DNA of 64,000 nt from Brevibacterium sp. XM4083 (GTDB lineage Bacteria > Actinomycetota > Actinomycetes > Actinomycetales > Brevibacteriaceae). The position numbers and the translations under genes were made by a program. Location: contig NZ_VFYR02000001.1 in NCBI RefSeq assembly GCF_006489205.2, positions 124,001 to 188,000 of the forward strand, written 5' to 3'. Below are positions 17,982 through 26,224 of this stretch, piece by piece. Numbering within the stretch: position 1 is the stretch's first letter; each line of letters begins with the position of its first letter. The notes under the pieces are model-generated. The model saw only the letters and a list, made by a program, of their open reading frames with translations. It searched no databases and was not told the DNA's origin.

Positions 17982-18452
17982 ATGGATGCTCTGCTCCTCA
18001 TCGACACCGACGACACAGCGCTGACCTCTCAGAGGGCCGTCGAGACCCTCGGCGGGATCGTCGGCCGCACCCGTGCGGTGGGCGGAGTGCTCATCTTCGC
18101 CACGACGAACGAGGAGGTCTCCGGCCGCGACGACGAGGAGATCAGCGTCTTCGGCCCCGACGAGGAGGACCTCGTCCTCCGCTCGGACAATCCCGACATC
18201 TTCGAAGGCGTCGACGACCTCGCCGCCGGACTCCACGACATGGCCGTCGATCGGATCGTCATCGCCGGAGTCGACGAGAATCCCGGTGCGGTGTGGGCCT
18301 CGGCGATGGCGGCCCTCGTCTGCAACTTCGACGTCATCGTCCTCTCCGACTCCGTCGTCAGCGCCGCCGGCGAGCCCGTCACCTGGGCCGATGCGGCCGA
18401 AGAGGCGGGCGCCATGGTCAAGCGCACCGAGGACACCTGGCTGCGCATGTGA
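17982..18452 (+). CDS. Isochorismatase-like protein without catalytic Cys
   Basis: 156-residue protein. The first strand, ALLLIDTDD, matches the start of cysteine hydrolases of the isochorismatase fold and keeps the acidic residue (Asp8). The later segment RIVIAGVDENPGAVWAS aligns with the family's GxxTdxCVxxTA turn, but the nucleophilic Cys is replaced, and the Thr before it is gone. The strand VIVLSDSVVS that follows is family-like. This suggests a catalytically dead paralogue. The ATG at 17982 has GGGAGG nine bases upstream; the ATG at 17973 is too close to it. It stands alone after nagA. Confidence 0.65.
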   Translation: MDALLLIDTDDTALTSQRAVETLGGIVGRTRAVGGVLIFATTNEEVSGRDDEEISVFGPDEEDLVLRSDNPDIFEGVDDLAAGLHDMAVDRIVIAGVDENPGAVWASAMAALVCNFDVIVLSDSVVSAAGEPVTWADAAEEAGAMVKRTEDTWLRM

Positions 18453-18525
18453 CTCCTGCCCGCCTCGGCAGTGTGACATTGCTCTGAGCTGTCGGCTCTG
18501 ACTGGCACGGTCGCCGGGCCCGGTT

Positions 18526-18538
18526 CTACACTGTGTAG
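18526..18538. promoter_or_regulatory. Candidate operator/-10 region of the copper-linked group
   Basis: CTACAC-T-GTGTAG is a perfect 6-1-6 inverted repeat 43 bp before the Met/His-rich membrane protein gene. TACACT within it can serve as a -10 box, so a repressor there would block transcription. The TACA...TGTA core resembles BlaI/CopY-family operators, though their usual spacing is two bases, not three. Confidence 0.45.
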
Positions 18539-18581
18539 TGGGTAAATGGAGCCTGCATGGACCCTGAGGTGAGGAGGTGGC

Positions 18582-19247
18582 ATGACCGGCTGGCACAAGT
18601 CGATCCGTGCTCTCTTCGCAGCCGTGATGACGACGATGCTCGCGGTGCTCATGCACGTCGGCGCCGGCGGTGACTTCTCCGCCCTCGGCACCGGCTTCGT
18701 CTTCATCCTCGTCCTCTGGGCGGCGATGATCCTCGCGGGACGTCGCCTCGGATACCTCGCTCTCGCCGCGATCCTCGGCCTCGGTCAGCTCCTCATGCAT
18801 GCCTCGATGGGCTGGTTCGGCCCGATGTCGTCGATGATGCGGGGGACCGCCGGCGCATCCGCCTCGGCGTCGCCGGATCCGACGATGTCAGCAGCCGAAC
18901 ACGAACTCATGACCCCGGCCACCGGGTCTCTCGACCTCGGTCAGGCCACCCCGATGGGCCATTCGATGGGCCACGCCAACGGCGCCGGCCCGGGCATGAT
19001 CATCGCCCACATCGTCGCCGTCATCGTCACCGCGATCATCCTCAAGCGCGGTGAGGATCTCCTCTTCAGCATCCTCCAACTGGCACTGGGGCCGGTTGTC
19101 ATCGCCCTGCGCGCACTCGCGTCGGCGCAACACAGTCTTGCGGGCGCGCGCCTGCGCGTCGTCCGCCATATGCGCGAACTCCCGCACATGGTGCCGGTGG
19201 CCGTCATCGGCCCGAACTACCGTCGCGGTCCTCCCGCGCTCGTCTGA
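18582..19247 (+). CDS. Membrane protein with Met/His-rich loop (probable copper handling)
   Basis: 221-residue integral membrane protein with two hydrophobic helices near residues 8-55, a third near residues 58-75, and one near 140-158. The loop between them is rich in Met and His (for example MSSMMRG and GHSMGHANG), a composition typical of copper-binding segments, and the C-terminus is basic. No close family recognised. A GAGGAGG site precedes the ATG. It lies upstream of PCuAC and a DyP peroxidase on the same strand, which supports a copper or redox role. The 334-bp gap to the next gene leaves operon membership open. Confidence 0.7.
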   Translation: MTGWHKSIRALFAAVMTTMLAVLMHVGAGGDFSALGTGFVFILVLWAAMILAGRRLGYLALAAILGLGQLLMHASMGWFGPMSSMMRGTAGASASASPDPTMSAAEHELMTPATGSLDLGQATPMGHSMGHANGAGPGMIIAHIVAVIVTAIILKRGEDLLFSILQLALGPVVIALRALASAQHSLAGARLRVVRHMRELPHMVPVAVIGPNYRRGPPALV

Positions 19248-19581
19248 CACCTCACCACCGGCAGCGCGCGATCCGACGTCGCGCTGCACCCCACATCACC
19301 CTCGGCATTCGTCGAACAGTCATGCGATCATGCTGCTCCGGCGGGCGCGGTTGCCCAGCGCCACCCGGCGCCGGTCTCGTGCCCAGGCCGTCATTCCTAC
19401 GAACTCGGTCGCGGCCGCGCGTCGACACCCGGCGCGGCAGAGAGCGCACGTCCCGGTGAGCCTCCCGCACTGCGGGACCTCCTGACAGGGATCGCCACAT
19501 GGCCGCGTCGGAACCGCCTCGGCGACGGCATGATCCGCACCCGACCGCCGACGAACGCCACCACACGAAAGTGCAGACGAA
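19248..19581. other. 334-bp gap without a supported gene
   Basis: GC-rich sequence between the Met/His-rich membrane protein gene and the PCuAC gene. I see only a short hairpin near 19460-19485 (CTCCCGCACTGCGGGACCTC) and no ribosome site or convincing reading frame. A Cys-rich open frame on the minus strand was considered and rejected. Confidence 0.5.
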
Positions 19582-20214
19582 ATGCGCAAGAACACCATTC
19601 TCAAGTCCACCATGCCCGCGCTCGCCATGTCGGCGGCCCTCGTCCTCGGTCTCAGCGGCTGCGGTCAGAGCGGCAGCCAGAGCAGCGCCTCGGAACCCTC
19701 GGCCTCGAGCAGCAGTGCCTCGGTCGACGCCTCGGCCTCGCTGACGTTCGACGACGCGTGGGTCAAGGCCGCCGACGAGGGCATGACCGGAATCTTCGGC
19801 AAGGTGACGAACACGACCGACGCCGACATCAACCTCGTCGGCGCCAACTACGACGGAGCCAACATGGTCCAGCTCCACGAGACCATCGACGACGGCTCCG
19901 GTTCGATGATGATGCAGGAGAAGGACGGCGGCTTCGTCATTCCCGCCGGCGGCTCCCTCGACCTCGAACCGGGTGGCGACCACATCATGGTCATGGACAT
20001 GACGCGCCCGATCAAGCCGGGCGAGGAGATCACCGTCGAACTCGTCACCGCCGATGACGAGACGATCCCCGCGACCGCGGTCGCCAAGGAGTACACGGGT
20101 GCGCAGGAGACCTACGCGCCCGGCGAGCCCGATGCCGCCTCCGACGGCGGTGACGGAATGGACGGCATGGGCGACATGTCGGGCATGAGCGATGAGGACT
20201 CCGGTGACAAGTGA
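19582..20214 (+). CDS. PCuAC-family periplasmic-type copper chaperone lipoprotein
   Basis: 210-residue lipoprotein. The signal peptide ends in the lipobox GLSGC (Cys near residue 31). The domain (about residues 48-165) is PCuAC/DUF461, shown by the copper site pattern H...M...H.M: MVQLHETI, then SMMMQ, then HIMVMDM. Such proteins deliver Cu(I) to cuproenzymes such as cytochrome oxidase. The C-terminal 25 residues add a Met/Asp-rich tail (DGMDGMGDMSGM) that may also bind metal. The following DyP gene starts inside its last codons, a pairing seen in many actinobacteria. Confidence 0.9.
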   Translation: MRKNTILKSTMPALAMSAALVLGLSGCGQSGSQSSASEPSASSSSASVDASASLTFDDAWVKAADEGMTGIFGKVTNTTDADINLVGANYDGANMVQLHETIDDGSGSMMMQEKDGGFVIPAGGSLDLEPGGDHIMVMDMTRPIKPGEEITVELVTADDETIPATAVAKEYTGAQETYAPGEPDAASDGGDGMDGMGDMSGMSDEDSGDK

Positions 20215-21658
20215 CCCCCGCGACCCGGACTCCGCGTCGGGTCGTGACACCGAGCCCGCCGCCGAGCGGACGTCGTCATCGGCGGAGTCGGCGATTGCGC
20301 CGGGCGGGTCGGCCGCCGAGGACGTGACGTCCTCGGCCGCCGGGGCCGGTGAGGACAGCGCCGAAGCGGCTCCGACCCGCCGCGGCTTCAGCCGTCGGGG
20401 CCTCATCGCCTCGGCGGCCGTCGCCGGCGGCGTCGGAGCAGTCGGGTCGCTCGCCGGGTTCGGCATCGGGCGGGCGACCGAGGCGAACTCCCCGCGACCG
20501 CCGCGTGCCGACACCACCGGCGTCAACGGTGAGGTCGCGGTGCCGTTCTTCGGCGAGCACCAGGCCGGGATCGAGACGGCCCCGCAGGCCCACGGCGAGT
20601 TCCTCGCGTTCACGATGAAGCCGGAGACGAAGAACGCCGCCGCCGTCGTGCGGTGGCTGCGTCTGCTCACCGCGGATGCCGCCGCGCTCACGCAGGGCAC
20701 CGCGCCCCTGGCGGACTCCGAACCAGAGATGGCGGCCGATCCCGCCCGCCTGACGGTGACGTTCGGCTTCGGCCAGAACCTCGTCGCGCTCGCGGGCAGC
20801 CAGGCGGTGCCCGAGTGGCTGCGGCCGCTCGAGAGCTTCTCGATCGACCGGCTCGACCCGCAGCGCTCGACCGGGGATCTGCTCCTGCAGATCTGCGGCG
20901 ACGATCCGCTCGGAGTCGCCCACGCCCGCCGGATGCTGTGGAAGGACTCCCGCGCGTTCGCCGACATCGCCTGGCAGCGCACGGGGTTCCGCAACTCGTA
21001 CGGCACGAAGGGCGAGGGGCAGACGCAGCGCAATCTCTTCGGCCAGCTCGACGGCACCGCGAACCCGGGCATGGGGTCCGAGGACTTCAGCCGCCTCGTG
21101 TGGGGTCGGGCGACCGGACGGACGGACGCGGTCTTCTCCGCCCGTGGTGAACCGCCGACCGACCTCGGCGAGGCGCTGCCGTCGTGGATGCAGGGCGGGA
21201 CGACGCTCGTGCTGCGTGACATCGAGATGAACCTCGAGACGTGGGACGAGGCGGACCGTCCGGCGCGTGACTTCTCCGTCGGTCGCTTCGTCGACTCGGG
21301 GGCGCCGACGACGGGCACCGACGAGTTCGACGAGCCCGATTTCACGGCCGTCGACGACCGGGGTCTCACGGTGATCTCGGCGGCCTCGCACATGGCCAGG
21401 GCCCGCGACGGGCTCGGACCGGAGGTGCAGATCGTGCGCCGGCCGTACAACTACGAGACCGGTGCCGGGGGTCAGTCGGGGCTGATGTTCGCGTCGTTCC
21501 AGGCGGACATCGCCCGGCAGTTCCTGCCGATCCAGCGGCGGCTCGCCGAGGTGGATCTGCTCAACGTCTGGACCGTGCCCATCGGGTCGACGGTGTGGGC
21601 GATTCCGCCGGGGGCGAAGGACGGCGAGTACGTCGGCCAGACGCTCTTCGGAGGCTGA
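20204..21658 (+). CDS. Tat-exported Dyp-type haem peroxidase (EfeB-like)
   Basis: DyP peroxidase, about 484 residues. A disordered N-terminus leads to a Tat signal (RRGFSRRGLIASAAVAGG), so it is exported folded with haem. The domain shows GFGQN, the catalytic GxxDG region as FGQLDGTANP, and the C-terminal haem-side motifs GLMFASFQAD and LLNVWTVP. I prefer the GTG at 20204, which has GAGGA five bases upstream; an in-frame ATG exists at 20192. It overlaps the PCuAC gene by 11 bases, so both are likely made together. The role is either peroxide-dependent oxidation or release of iron/haem. Confidence 0.92.
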   Translation: MTSDPRDPDSASGRDTEPAAERTSSSAESAIAPGGSAAEDVTSSAAGAGEDSAEAAPTRRGFSRRGLIASAAVAGGVGAVGSLAGFGIGRATEANSPRPPRADTTGVNGEVAVPFFGEHQAGIETAPQAHGEFLAFTMKPETKNAAAVVRWLRLLTADAAALTQGTAPLADSEPEMAADPARLTVTFGFGQNLVALAGSQAVPEWLRPLESFSIDRLDPQRSTGDLLLQICGDDPLGVAHARRMLWKDSRAFADIAWQRTGFRNSYGTKGEGQTQRNLFGQLDGTANPGMGSEDFSRLVWGRATGRTDAVFSARGEPPTDLGEALPSWMQGGTTLVLRDIEMNLETWDEADRPARDFSVGRFVDSGAPTTGTDEFDEPDFTAVDDRGLTVISAASHMARARDGLGPEVQIVRRPYNYETGAGGQSGLMFASFQADIARQFLPIQRRLAEVDLLNVWTVPIGSTVWAIPPGAKDGEYVGQTLFGG

Positions 21659-21727
21659 GCACCGGCACAGCGAAGGATGCGCACCGGTACTTCGGCGGCT
21701 GCGCACTGGGGAGTCGGACAACGACGA

Positions 21728-21774
21728 ACGAGGCCGCGGCCCGGGGGATCACACCCTCCGATCCGCGGCCTCGT
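21728..21774. terminator. Bidirectional hairpin between DyP gene and ogt
   Basis: Twelve-base arms 21728-21739 and 21763-21774 pair perfectly (ACGAGGCCGCGG and its complement). The site lies between convergent genes 69 bp past the DyP stop. Confidence 0.7.
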
Positions 21775-21782
21775 CCAGTCCT

Positions 21783-21838
21783 CCTCAGAACAGCGGGCTC
21801 GTCCCGAGTCCCTCAGAACAACGGGCTCGGGAGAGCTC
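21783..21838. repeat. Tandem 28-bp duplication covering the ogt stop codon
   Basis: Two adjacent units start at 21783 and 21811. They share CCTCAGAACARCGGGCTCG (18 of 19 bases identical). The second unit contains the last codons and stop (21813-21815) of ogt; the first lies just beyond the gene. Confidence 0.7.
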
Positions 21839-22328
21839 CCTCCAGCTCGAGGAGTCGGCGTTTCGTCGCCAGTCCCACTCCGCGGTGACCGCCCGAGTAT
21901 CCGCCGAGGCCGTCACCGGCGACGACGCGATGGCAGGGGATGAGCAGCGGCAGCGGGTTGAGCCCCATGATGCTCCCGATCGCCCGCGCCGGGATGCCGG
22001 TCCCGGAGCGTGCGGCGAGTTCCCCGTAGGTCACGGTCGCCCCATAGTCGACGGTGTCGGCGAGCACTGTCAGAACGGTCGTCGCGACCGGGGAGATCCC
22101 GTCGAGCGAGAGCGGAAGATCGAACTCGCCGAGGCGGCCGTCGAAGTAGGCGCGCAGCTGTCCGAGCGCCTCCGTGAGGAGAGGATTCTCGTCGTCTGGA
22201 GTGGGCTCGGAATCGGCGTCGACCCATTCGACGCGGACGATCGCCATGCGCGTGCTCGTCACCGCGATGATCCCGACCGGAGTGGTCAGGGTCGCCGCTG
22301 CCGGGTGGGTCGCCTCGGTGGTCTCCAT
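21813..22328 (-). CDS. ogt: Methylated-DNA--protein-cysteine methyltransferase
   Basis: 171-residue DNA repair protein that removes alkyl groups from O6-guanine by transfer to its own cysteine. The active-site motif is IPCHRV with Cys132, preceded by the DNA-binding helix (RAIGSIMGLNPLPLL). The length is normal for Ogt/Ada-C. The ATG at 22328 has GATAAT six bases upstream, which fits a leaderless transcript. Single gene, convergent with the DyP gene. Confidence 0.95.
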   Translation of the reverse strand: METTEATHPAAATLTTPVGIIAVTSTRMAIVRVEWVDADSEPTPDDENPLLTEALGQLRAYFDGRLGEFDLPLSLDGISPVATTVLTVLADTVDYGATVTYGELAARSGTGIPARAIGSIMGLNPLPLLIPCHRVVAGDGLGGYSGGHRGVGLATKRRLLELEGALPSPLF

Positions 22329-22464
22329 GCAACGATTATCGCCCGCCGGCGGCAGCGATCGGCGCGTTAGGGCCGAAACGACTGCGCCGGATGACGGGGC
22401 GACCGCGCACGCGGCACCGCCGACGGTGGTCGTTCTGCGCTCGGGGCACGATTGCAGAACGAGA

Positions 22465-22503
22465 CCGGGCCCGCCGATTCGCGATGCGAACCGACGGGCC
22501 CGG
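22465..22503. terminator. Hairpin downstream of the betaine transporter operon
   Basis: Arms 22465-22482 and 22486-22503 match at 16 of 18 positions (CCGGGCCCG...), with a three-base loop. It lies about 70 bp beyond the proX stop, on the downstream side of the proVWX operon. Confidence 0.65.
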
Positions 22504-22573
22504 CCAAGTCAGCGGAGACCGCAGACAGCTGCGCCCGGAGGTCAGCTGATCACACGGTCAACGGCGCAGTGCG

Positions 22574-23482
22574 TCACTCGCTGATCTCGGTGGAGTAGGC
22601 GTCGGGGTTGTCCTTGATCCACTGGGCCACAGCCTCAGCTTCCTTGCCCTCACCGTACTCATTGACGACCATATCCTCGAGCGAACCGTACTGCTGGTCG
22701 TCGAGTTTGATGCCCTTGATGTACTCGGCGGCCTCAGGGTTCTCCTCCGCGAAGCCCTTGGTGCCGAGGAAGTGGAGCGCTTCCGCTTCGCCCATCGCGC
22801 CCTTGGGGTCTTCGAGGTCCTTGACGTCGTAGGCGCTGTTCGCCCAGAACGGACGCCACAGGGTCACCACGACCTCTTCCTTGTTGTCGATCTTGTTCTT
22901 CAGCTCGGTGAGCATCGTCGCGGTCGACGACGTGACGAGTTCGTACTCGCCGTCGAGACCGTACTCGGGCATCATCGTGTCCTTGGTCTGCGCGGTCAGA
23001 CCGGCGCCGGGCTCGATGCCGATGATCTTCCCGTCGAACTCGCTCGCCTTGCCCTTGAGGTCCTCGATCGAGTTGATGTTGCTGTACGAGGGCACGGCGA
23101 TCGTCAGCTTCGCATTGTCGTAGTACGCGCCGAGGTCTTCGAGCTGATCCCCGTACTCGTCCATGTACTGCTTGTGGGTGACCTCCGGCCACGCTGACGG
23201 GTAGATGTCGACATCGCCGTTCGCGAGACCCGAGTAGAGGATCGCGGCTTCGGTGATCGTCTCCATCTCCACGTTGTAGCCCAGCTTGGTCAGCTGGTTC
23301 TCCAGCAGGTACGCGGTGCTGAGACCATCGGTCCATGACGGGATGAATCCCAGGGTGATGGTGCCCTTGTCCCCGCCTTCGCCACCGCCGCTGTTGTTGC
23401 TGGCTTCCTGCGAGCAGCCGGTGAGAGCCAAGGCCAGAGCCGCGCCGACGGCGGCGATCTTCGTGACGAAACGCTTCTTCAT
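22574..23482 (-). CDS. proX: Glycine betaine/proline-type ABC transporter substrate-binding lipoprotein
   Basis: 302-residue lipoprotein: signal peptide with lipobox LALTGC, then an OpuAC-type binding domain. Conserved pieces are GFIPSWTDG at the start, IYPSAWPE, GIEPGAGL and TLWRPFWA, giving the Trp residues that usually form the cage around a quaternary ammonium. The TAGGAAA ribosome site precedes the ATG. Third gene of the proV-proW-proX operon, 46 bp after proW. Osmoprotectant uptake is the likely role; choline or another betaine cannot be excluded. Confidence 0.92.
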   Translation of the reverse strand: MKKRFVTKIAAVGAALALALTGCSQEASNNSGGGEGGDKGTITLGFIPSWTDGLSTAYLLENQLTKLGYNVEMETITEAAILYSGLANGDVDIYPSAWPEVTHKQYMDEYGDQLEDLGAYYDNAKLTIAVPSYSNINSIEDLKGKASEFDGKIIGIEPGAGLTAQTKDTMMPEYGLDGEYELVTSSTATMLTELKNKIDNKEEVVVTLWRPFWANSAYDVKDLEDPKGAMGEAEALHFLGTKGFAEENPEAAEYIKGIKLDDQQYGSLEDMVVNEYGEGKEAEAVAQWIKDNPDAYSTEISE

Positions 23483-23528
23483 CGTGGTTTCCTAACTACT
23501 GGTTGTGTGGTCTGCTGAGAACGGTGTG

Positions 23529-24476
23529 TCAACTCTGAGTGCGGACGATCTCTACCTCTTCCACAGTGTCCGGTTCGGCTGCCGCACGGGTGTTCGCGGC
23601 TGTGGCCCTGCGTCGTTTGAGGGCGCCGAGGAGGGAGTTCGGATAGTCCTTCGCCGTGCCCAGAGCCGCGGTGACGCGGTCGAGGTAGATCGCGAGGATG
23701 ACGACGCCGAGTCCGGCTTCGACTCCGAGCGGCAGGTTCTGCGTCGCAACGGCTTCGACGACGTTCTTGCCGAGGCCGTCGGCACCGACGATGCCGGCGA
23801 TGACGGCCATCGCCAGGGCGAGCATGATGACCTGGTTGATGCCGGCCATGATCGTCGGGGTGGCCAGCGGGATCTGGACTCCGCGCAGGATCTGCCTCGG
23901 GGTGGCTCCGAAGGCATAGCCGGCCTCGACGGTCTCCTTGTCGACGCCGCGGATGCCGAGCTCGGTGAAGCGGACGCCCGGCGGCAGGGCGAAGATCACC
24001 GTCGAGACGAGGCCGGGCACGACGCCGATGCTGAAGAACGTCACCGCGGGAATGAGGTAGACGAACGCCGGCATCGTCTGCATGAAGTCGAGGATCGGTT
24101 TGACGATCGCCGACACCGTGTCGTTCCTCGCGGCCAGAATGCCGACGGGGATCGCGATGATGACCGCGACGAGGGCGGCGAGGACGACGAGCGCGAGCGT
24201 CTGCATCGCCGACACCCATTGATCCATCGTCATGATGAAGAACATCGTGACGAGTGTGCCGAGGGCGAACTGCCACGACCGCACAAGCCATCCGAGGAAC
24301 GCGAGGATGATGATGATGACGAGCGGATGAAGGTCGACGAGAACGGTGGTGAGACCCTCGACGAGGAAGCGGACGACCACGGTGATGAAGTCGAAGAGCC
24401 ACCCCAGATTGTCCTTGAGCCAGTCGAAGACCGAGTCGGCCCAGGCGCCGACCGGGATTCTGATGTCCTCCATCAC
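23529..24476 (-). CDS. proW: Glycine betaine ABC transporter permease
   Basis: 315-residue permease of the ProW/OpuAB type with an N-terminal pair of helices and a BPD_transp_1 core. The EAA loop is EAGYAFGATPRQILRGVQIP near residue 180. GTG at 24476 overlaps the proV stop (GTGA); an ATG one codon later is also possible. The C-terminal tail after residue 280 is basic then acidic and probably cytoplasmic. Confidence 0.92.
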   Translation of the reverse strand: MMEDIRIPVGAWADSVFDWLKDNLGWLFDFITVVVRFLVEGLTTVLVDLHPLVIIIILAFLGWLVRSWQFALGTLVTMFFIMTMDQWVSAMQTLALVVLAALVAVIIAIPVGILAARNDTVSAIVKPILDFMQTMPAFVYLIPAVTFFSIGVVPGLVSTVIFALPPGVRFTELGIRGVDKETVEAGYAFGATPRQILRGVQIPLATPTIMAGINQVIMLALAMAVIAGIVGADGLGKNVVEAVATQNLPLGVEAGLGVVILAIYLDRVTAALGTAKDYPNSLLGALKRRRATAANTRAAAEPDTVEEVEIVRTQS

Positions 24477-25765
24477 AGGGCCTCCCTCTCCACGGAGTTG
24501 TCGACGACCACGGTGTGCGGATCATCGCCGAGCACGTCTTCGATCTCGCTGGCCGCCACAGGCGGTGCCGGCTGCTGCACCTCTCCGTCACCGCTGTGAT
24601 GGCCGAGCGCTGCGAGCAGAGTGGCACGCGGGATCACTCCGACGAGCTGCCCCAGGTCGTTGACGACCGGCAGCGGCAGCGGCGATTCAGCCGACGGGAT
24701 GAACAGATCGATGAGGACGTCGTCGGGGTGGGCGACGATCGCCGGCGGCTTGACGATGCCGTCGAGCGTCGTCGCTCCGCTGCGGATCTGCGCGACGGCG
24801 TCACGGTCGCTGACCACCCCGAGCAGGCGACGATCGCGATCGACGACGCACAGCGCCGAGGCGTAGCTGTCACGCATCGCCCGCAGGGCCACGCGCGGTC
24901 CGCTCTGGTCGGAGACGACCTGGCGGGGCTTCTCCATGACGTTTCTCGCCGTGAGCACGCGAGCGCGGTCGACGTCCTGGACGAACTGCGCGACGTAGTC
25001 GTTGGCAGGATCCGTGAGGATCTCCTCCGGCGTCCCGATCTGGACGATGCGTCCGTTGCGCATGACCGCAATGCGGTCGCCCATGAACATCGCCTCATTG
25101 AGGTCGTGAGTGATGAAGATGATCGTCTTCTTGAACTTCGCCTGCAGTTCGACGAGCTGCTCCTGCATCTCTCGGCGGATGAGCGGGTCGAGAGCAGAGA
25201 AGGCTTCGTCCATGAGAAGGATGTCGGTCTCGGCTGTGAAGGCGCGGGCGAGCCCGACGCGCTGCTGCATGCCACCGGAGAGCTGCTCGGGGAACTTGTC
25301 TCCCCAGCCTTCGAGTCCGACGGCCTTGAGCCATTCCTCGGCCTTCGCCAGTCGCTCAGCTCTCGGGACGCCGCGCAGCTCGAGGGCATAGGCGGCGTTC
25401 TCCCGCACGGTCCGGTGGGGGAGGAGGGCGAAGTGCTGGAAGACCATCGAGATGTGGTCGCTGCGGACCTTGCGTAGGGTGCGGGCGTCGGCTTTGGCGA
25501 TATCCGTGCCGAGCACCTCGACGGACCCCGCTGTCGTCGACCACAGGCCGTTGAGCGTGCGGATGAGAGTCGACTTGCCGGAGCCCGACAGGCCCATGAC
25601 GACGAAGATCTCGCCCTTCTCGACTTCGAAGCTCGCATCGATGACTGCGGCGGTGCCGAGCTTCGTCAGCTCGTCACGGTCGGCGCCCTCTTCGAGGCGC
25701 TTGACGACTTCGTTCTGGCGTTTGCCGAAGACCTTGTAGACGTGTGATGCCTTGACGACGCTCAC
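24473..25765 (-). CDS. proV: Glycine betaine ABC transporter ATP-binding protein with tandem CBS domains
   Basis: 430-residue ATPase of the ProV/OpuAA family. Walker A is GLSGSGKST (residues 58-66), signature LSGGMQQR, Walker B ILLMDEAFSALDP, and H-loop FITHD. Two CBS motifs fill about residues 295-400; in OpuA such domains sense ionic strength or cyclic di-AMP. The GTG at 25765 is chosen because AAGGAGGT lies five bases upstream; the open frame continues 35 codons further without support. First gene of the operon. A TATAAT box lies about 130 bp upstream and an MtrA-like direct repeat about 230 bp upstream. Confidence 0.94.
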   Translation of the reverse strand: MSVVKASHVYKVFGKRQNEVVKRLEEGADRDELTKLGTAAVIDASFEVEKGEIFVVMGLSGSGKSTLIRTLNGLWSTTAGSVEVLGTDIAKADARTLRKVRSDHISMVFQHFALLPHRTVRENAAYALELRGVPRAERLAKAEEWLKAVGLEGWGDKFPEQLSGGMQQRVGLARAFTAETDILLMDEAFSALDPLIRREMQEQLVELQAKFKKTIIFITHDLNEAMFMGDRIAVMRNGRIVQIGTPEEILTDPANDYVAQFVQDVDRARVLTARNVMEKPRQVVSDQSGPRVALRAMRDSYASALCVVDRDRRLLGVVSDRDAVAQIRSGATTLDGIVKPPAIVAHPDDVLIDLFIPSAESPLPLPVVNDLGQLVGVIPRATLLAALGHHSGDGEVQQPAPPVAASEIEDVLGDDPHTVVVDNSVEREAL

Positions 25766-25893
25766 GGAATACCTCCTTGGAGTCCTGACTGTCCGCAGAA
25801 CGAGAGGCCTCACCCTGTCGCGCGGTTCGGCGACTGTCGAATCGAACAGGAGTCGATCACATGGCCTCACCGCTCACGGAAATCTCAGTCCTC

Positions 25894-25899
25894 ATTATA
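25894..25899 (-). promoter_or_regulatory. Consensus -10 box for proVWX
   Basis: TATAAT on the minus strand, the only perfect consensus -10 I noticed upstream of a gene in the window. It implies a 5' leader of about 120 bases before the proV start at 25765. No good -35 box lies at 16-18 bases, which would suit an activator-dependent promoter. Confidence 0.5.
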
Positions 25900-25992
25900 G
25901 AATTTTCCACACTTTTCGGCGGGAACAATATTCCTGTCGTCGGGAGTGTTGTGGTTGACAGGGTATCTGACCTGGGACGATGTAAGGCGATG

Positions 25993-26009
25993 CGTTACTT
26001 GATCGTTAC
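25993..26009 (-). promoter_or_regulatory. MtrA-box-like direct repeat upstream of proVWX
   Basis: On the minus strand GTAACG-ATCAA-GTAACG: two identical hexamers in direct orientation with an 11-base period. Direct repeats of this kind are bound by the actinobacterial response regulator MtrA, which controls osmoprotection and cell-wall genes in corynebacteria. The site is about 230 bp upstream of proV. Confidence 0.5.
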
Positions 26010-26224
26010 ATTTGCGCCTTGCGGAAGGTCGTCATGGCCTTATTCCGCTAACCGTTCGACGATGGCATTTGCCATTGATCGATCGATAATTCCGCAATGC
26101 GGGCGATTTTCCCCCGCTGATTCTCGTGCCCATCACTGCTGAAGTTCGCGGCGCAGTGGTTCGCGGTGCTCGGACGCCGGTCGAGCGGGCGACTGCACGT
26201 GCGGGAGCCTCTACTCTTGAGACC

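Larger units (their letters stand above)
25766..26224. promoter_or_regulatory. 459-bp divergent control region between proV and aroD
   Basis: The part from about 25870 to 26110 is markedly AT-rich for this genome (47-53% G+C in two 60-base rows). It holds the proV TATAAT box, the CGTTAC direct repeat, the short hairpin ATGGCATTTGCCAT near 26062-26075, and close to its right end the aroD -10 (TACTCT, 26212-26217). I find no gene in it. Confidence 0.6.

Noticed and set aside
19320..19628. Cys-rich 102-residue minus-strand frame between the membrane protein and PCuAC genes
   Set aside because: Cys spacing fits no zinc or Fe-S motif I know, it overlaps the PCuAC start and has no ribosome site.
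25955..25984. Plus-strand TTGACA-18-GATGTA as an aroD promoter or small RNA promoter
   Set aside because: The -10 is weak, it is 240 bp from aroD, and aroD has a closer TACTCT box; left as background.
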